Source of the DNA: Prevotella sp.
GTDB taxonomy: Bacteria; Bacteroidota; Bacteroidia; Bacteroidales; Bacteroidaceae
Assembly (NCBI GenBank): GCA_017424205.1
Contig: JAFPAS010000009.1
Coordinates: forward strand, 1-6,809
DNA length: 6,809 bases
Direction of reading: 5' to 3'
In this document: positions 6,177-6,809 of the stretch, one piece after another
How the letters are laid out: each line of letters opens with the position of its first letter
How positions within the stretch are numbered: the first letter of the stretch is position 1
The notes under the pieces: model-generated
What the model saw: only the letters and a program-made list of their open reading frames with translations
Database searches by the model: none
What the model was told of the DNA's origin: nothing
Position numbers and translations under genes: made by a program

Positions 6177-6521
6177 TTATGCCTCCTTATTTGATAATTT
6201 GTTACGACGCTTCTCAGCATACTGTGCAGCATACTTGTCAAGTTTGACAGTCATGAAGCGTATTACTTTCTCATCGCGGCGATAGCCTGTCTCGAGAGTG
6301 TTAATTACATTAGGCTCTGCCTTAAATTCAACGAGGTTGTAGAAACCTGTAGACTTCTTGTCGATAGCGTAAGCCATCTTCTTAAGTCCCCAATTCTCCT
6401 CATTGATGATTTCTGCTCCGTTCTTCTTAAGAAGATTAACGAATTTTTCTACAGTCTCCTTTGCCTGTTCGTCAGACAAAACGGGAGTCAAGATGAAGAC
6501 TGTCTCGTACTGATTCATCAT
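6177..6521 (-). CDS. rpsF: 30S ribosomal protein bS6
   Basis: bS6 is the partner of bS18 on the 30S platform and binds the central domain of 16S rRNA. The protein has 114 residues with the family pattern: [10 protein letters not shown] first strand, [19 protein letters not shown] in the middle, [10 protein letters not shown], and the [18 protein letters not shown] end, followed by a short basic tail ([13 protein letters not shown]). Two ATG codons are adjacent (6521 and 6518); the second gives the MNQYET start usual in Bacteroidales, so the true product may be 113 residues. There is no SD upstream, only an AT-rich leader, in contrast to the next two genes. It is the first gene of the operon, driven by the consensus promoter at 6608-6638. 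Confidence 0.96.
   Translation of the reverse strand: MMNQYETVFILTPVLSDEQAKETVEKFVNLLKKNGAEIINEENWGLKKMAYAIDKKSTGFYNLVEFKAEPNVINTLETGYRRDEKVIRFMTVKLDKYAAQYAEKRRNKLSNKEA
6182..6188 (-). promoter_or_regulatory. Consensus Shine-Dalgarno of rpsR, inside the end of rpsF
   Basis: AAGGAGG lies seven bases before the rpsR ATG (6174). It is made by the final Lys-Glu-Ala codons of rpsF (AAG GAG GCA TAA), so coding and initiation signals overlap. Confidence 0.85.
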
Positions 6522-6600
6522 AATTGATAGAATATTGTTTAATAAATTAATAATTTCTGATTATGCATTCATACACATTCAAGCACACGAATTGCACAAA
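6522..6600 (-). promoter_or_regulatory. Leader of the rpsF operon (about 80 nt), possible regulatory RNA
   Basis: With transcription starting near 6601, the operon has a leader of about 80 bases. The proximal part can form a modest stem, TGCAATTC (6596-6589) with GAATGCA (6570-6564), with one bulged A and an 18-base loop. The distal part is nearly all A/T up to the ATG. In several phyla the rpsF leader binds the bS6:bS18 complex as an autoregulatory operator. A CCG triplet, a hallmark of that motif, occurs only at the very 5' edge here (6604-6602), so assignment to that motif is uncertain. Confidence 0.25.
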
Positions 6601-6607
6601 TCGGATG

Positions 6608-6638
6608 CAAAGTTACTAATAAATAACGAATTACCAAA
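6608..6638 (-). promoter_or_regulatory. Consensus Bacteroidota promoter of the rpsF-rpsR-rplI operon
   Basis: On the minus strand TTTG (6638-6635) is followed by exactly 19 bases and then TAACTTTG (6615-6608). This matches the Bacteroides -33/-7 consensus TTTG-N19-TAnnTTTG at every specified position. It points toward rpsF, with the predicted start of transcription near 6601. Confidence 0.85.
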
Positions 6639-6722
6639 TTCTCAGCACCAAAATCAGCAGTTGCAACATTAAAATTTAATTTCATTTAACATATCACACA
6701 GTCTGAATGCCATAAATAAGAA

Positions 6723-6765
6723 CAGGCAGGGACATATATAGATTTCCCTGCCCGTATTTGTTTTA
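6723..6765. terminator. Terminator-like hairpin near the right edge
   Basis: GGCAGGGA (6725-6732) pairs perfectly with TCCCTGCC (6745-6752), and CA/TG pairs extend it past one mismatch (6722-6723 with 6754-6755). The loop is 12 bases. Both flanks are T-rich on their respective strands (TATTTGTTTTA on plus; TTCTTATTTATG on minus), so the direction is not fixed. As no plus-strand gene precedes it, it most likely ends a minus-strand gene lying right of the window. Confidence 0.55.
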
Positions 6766-6809
6766 TGCTGGCACTATCATTATGTTTAAGTTAATGTTAA
6801 TGCTAAAAG

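Noticed and set aside
6782..6809. Plus-strand ATG at 6782 open to the window edge (MFKLMLMLK)
   Set aside because: Only nine codons are visible, and the repeated TTAATG sequence is low complexity; it cannot be judged without the flanking sequence.

Overview
The window looks like chromosome of a Bacteroidota bacterium, most likely order Bacteroidales and perhaps a Prevotella-like genus. Three things point there: the protein families read as Bacteroidales types; most start codons lack a Shine-Dalgarno (SD) sequence and sit behind AT-rich leaders; and the rpsF promoter matches the Bacteroides consensus TTTG-N19-TAnnTTTG exactly. The species cannot be fixed from sequence alone. There is no mobile element, CRISPR array, tRNA or rRNA, and no sign of recent transfer.

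Layout, left to right. (1) 2-385 (+): C-terminal half of a PHP-domain metal-dependent phosphoesterase of the YcdX type, cut by the window edge and closed by a strong terminator. (2) 386-659: a leader region with a perfect 12-bp inverted repeat and a candidate promoter, followed by a complete monofunctional haem catalase (660-2123, +). (3) 2124-2417: the gap between two convergent genes, with one terminator for each. (4) 2418-4115 (-): a cytoplasmic GH13 alpha-amylase-family enzyme. (5) 4213-5097 (-): fabD, the malonyl-CoA:ACP transacylase of fatty-acid synthesis, separated from the amylase gene by a UUCG-capped hairpin. (6) 5364-6521 (-): the operon rpsF-rpsR-rplI (bS6, bS18, bL9), with a consensus promoter upstream and a perfect-stem terminator downstream. 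(7) 6639-6809: non-coding edge with another terminator-like hairpin.

The genes are mostly core housekeeping or stress functions: translation, lipid synthesis, intracellular glucan breakdown and peroxide defence. Apart from the ribosomal operon they look like separate transcription units, each bounded by a hairpin.

I see no undescribed multi-gene system. The most interesting signal is translational. rpsR and rplI carry textbook SD sequences while rpsF, fabD and the amylase and catalase genes do not. In Bacteroidota the anti-SD of 16S rRNA is held by bS21, bS18 and bS6, and two of those proteins are encoded in this operon, so a feedback loop is plausible. Other points worth a look are an acidic Ala-Pro-Val-Glu repeat tail on bL9 and the inverted repeat upstream of the catalase.
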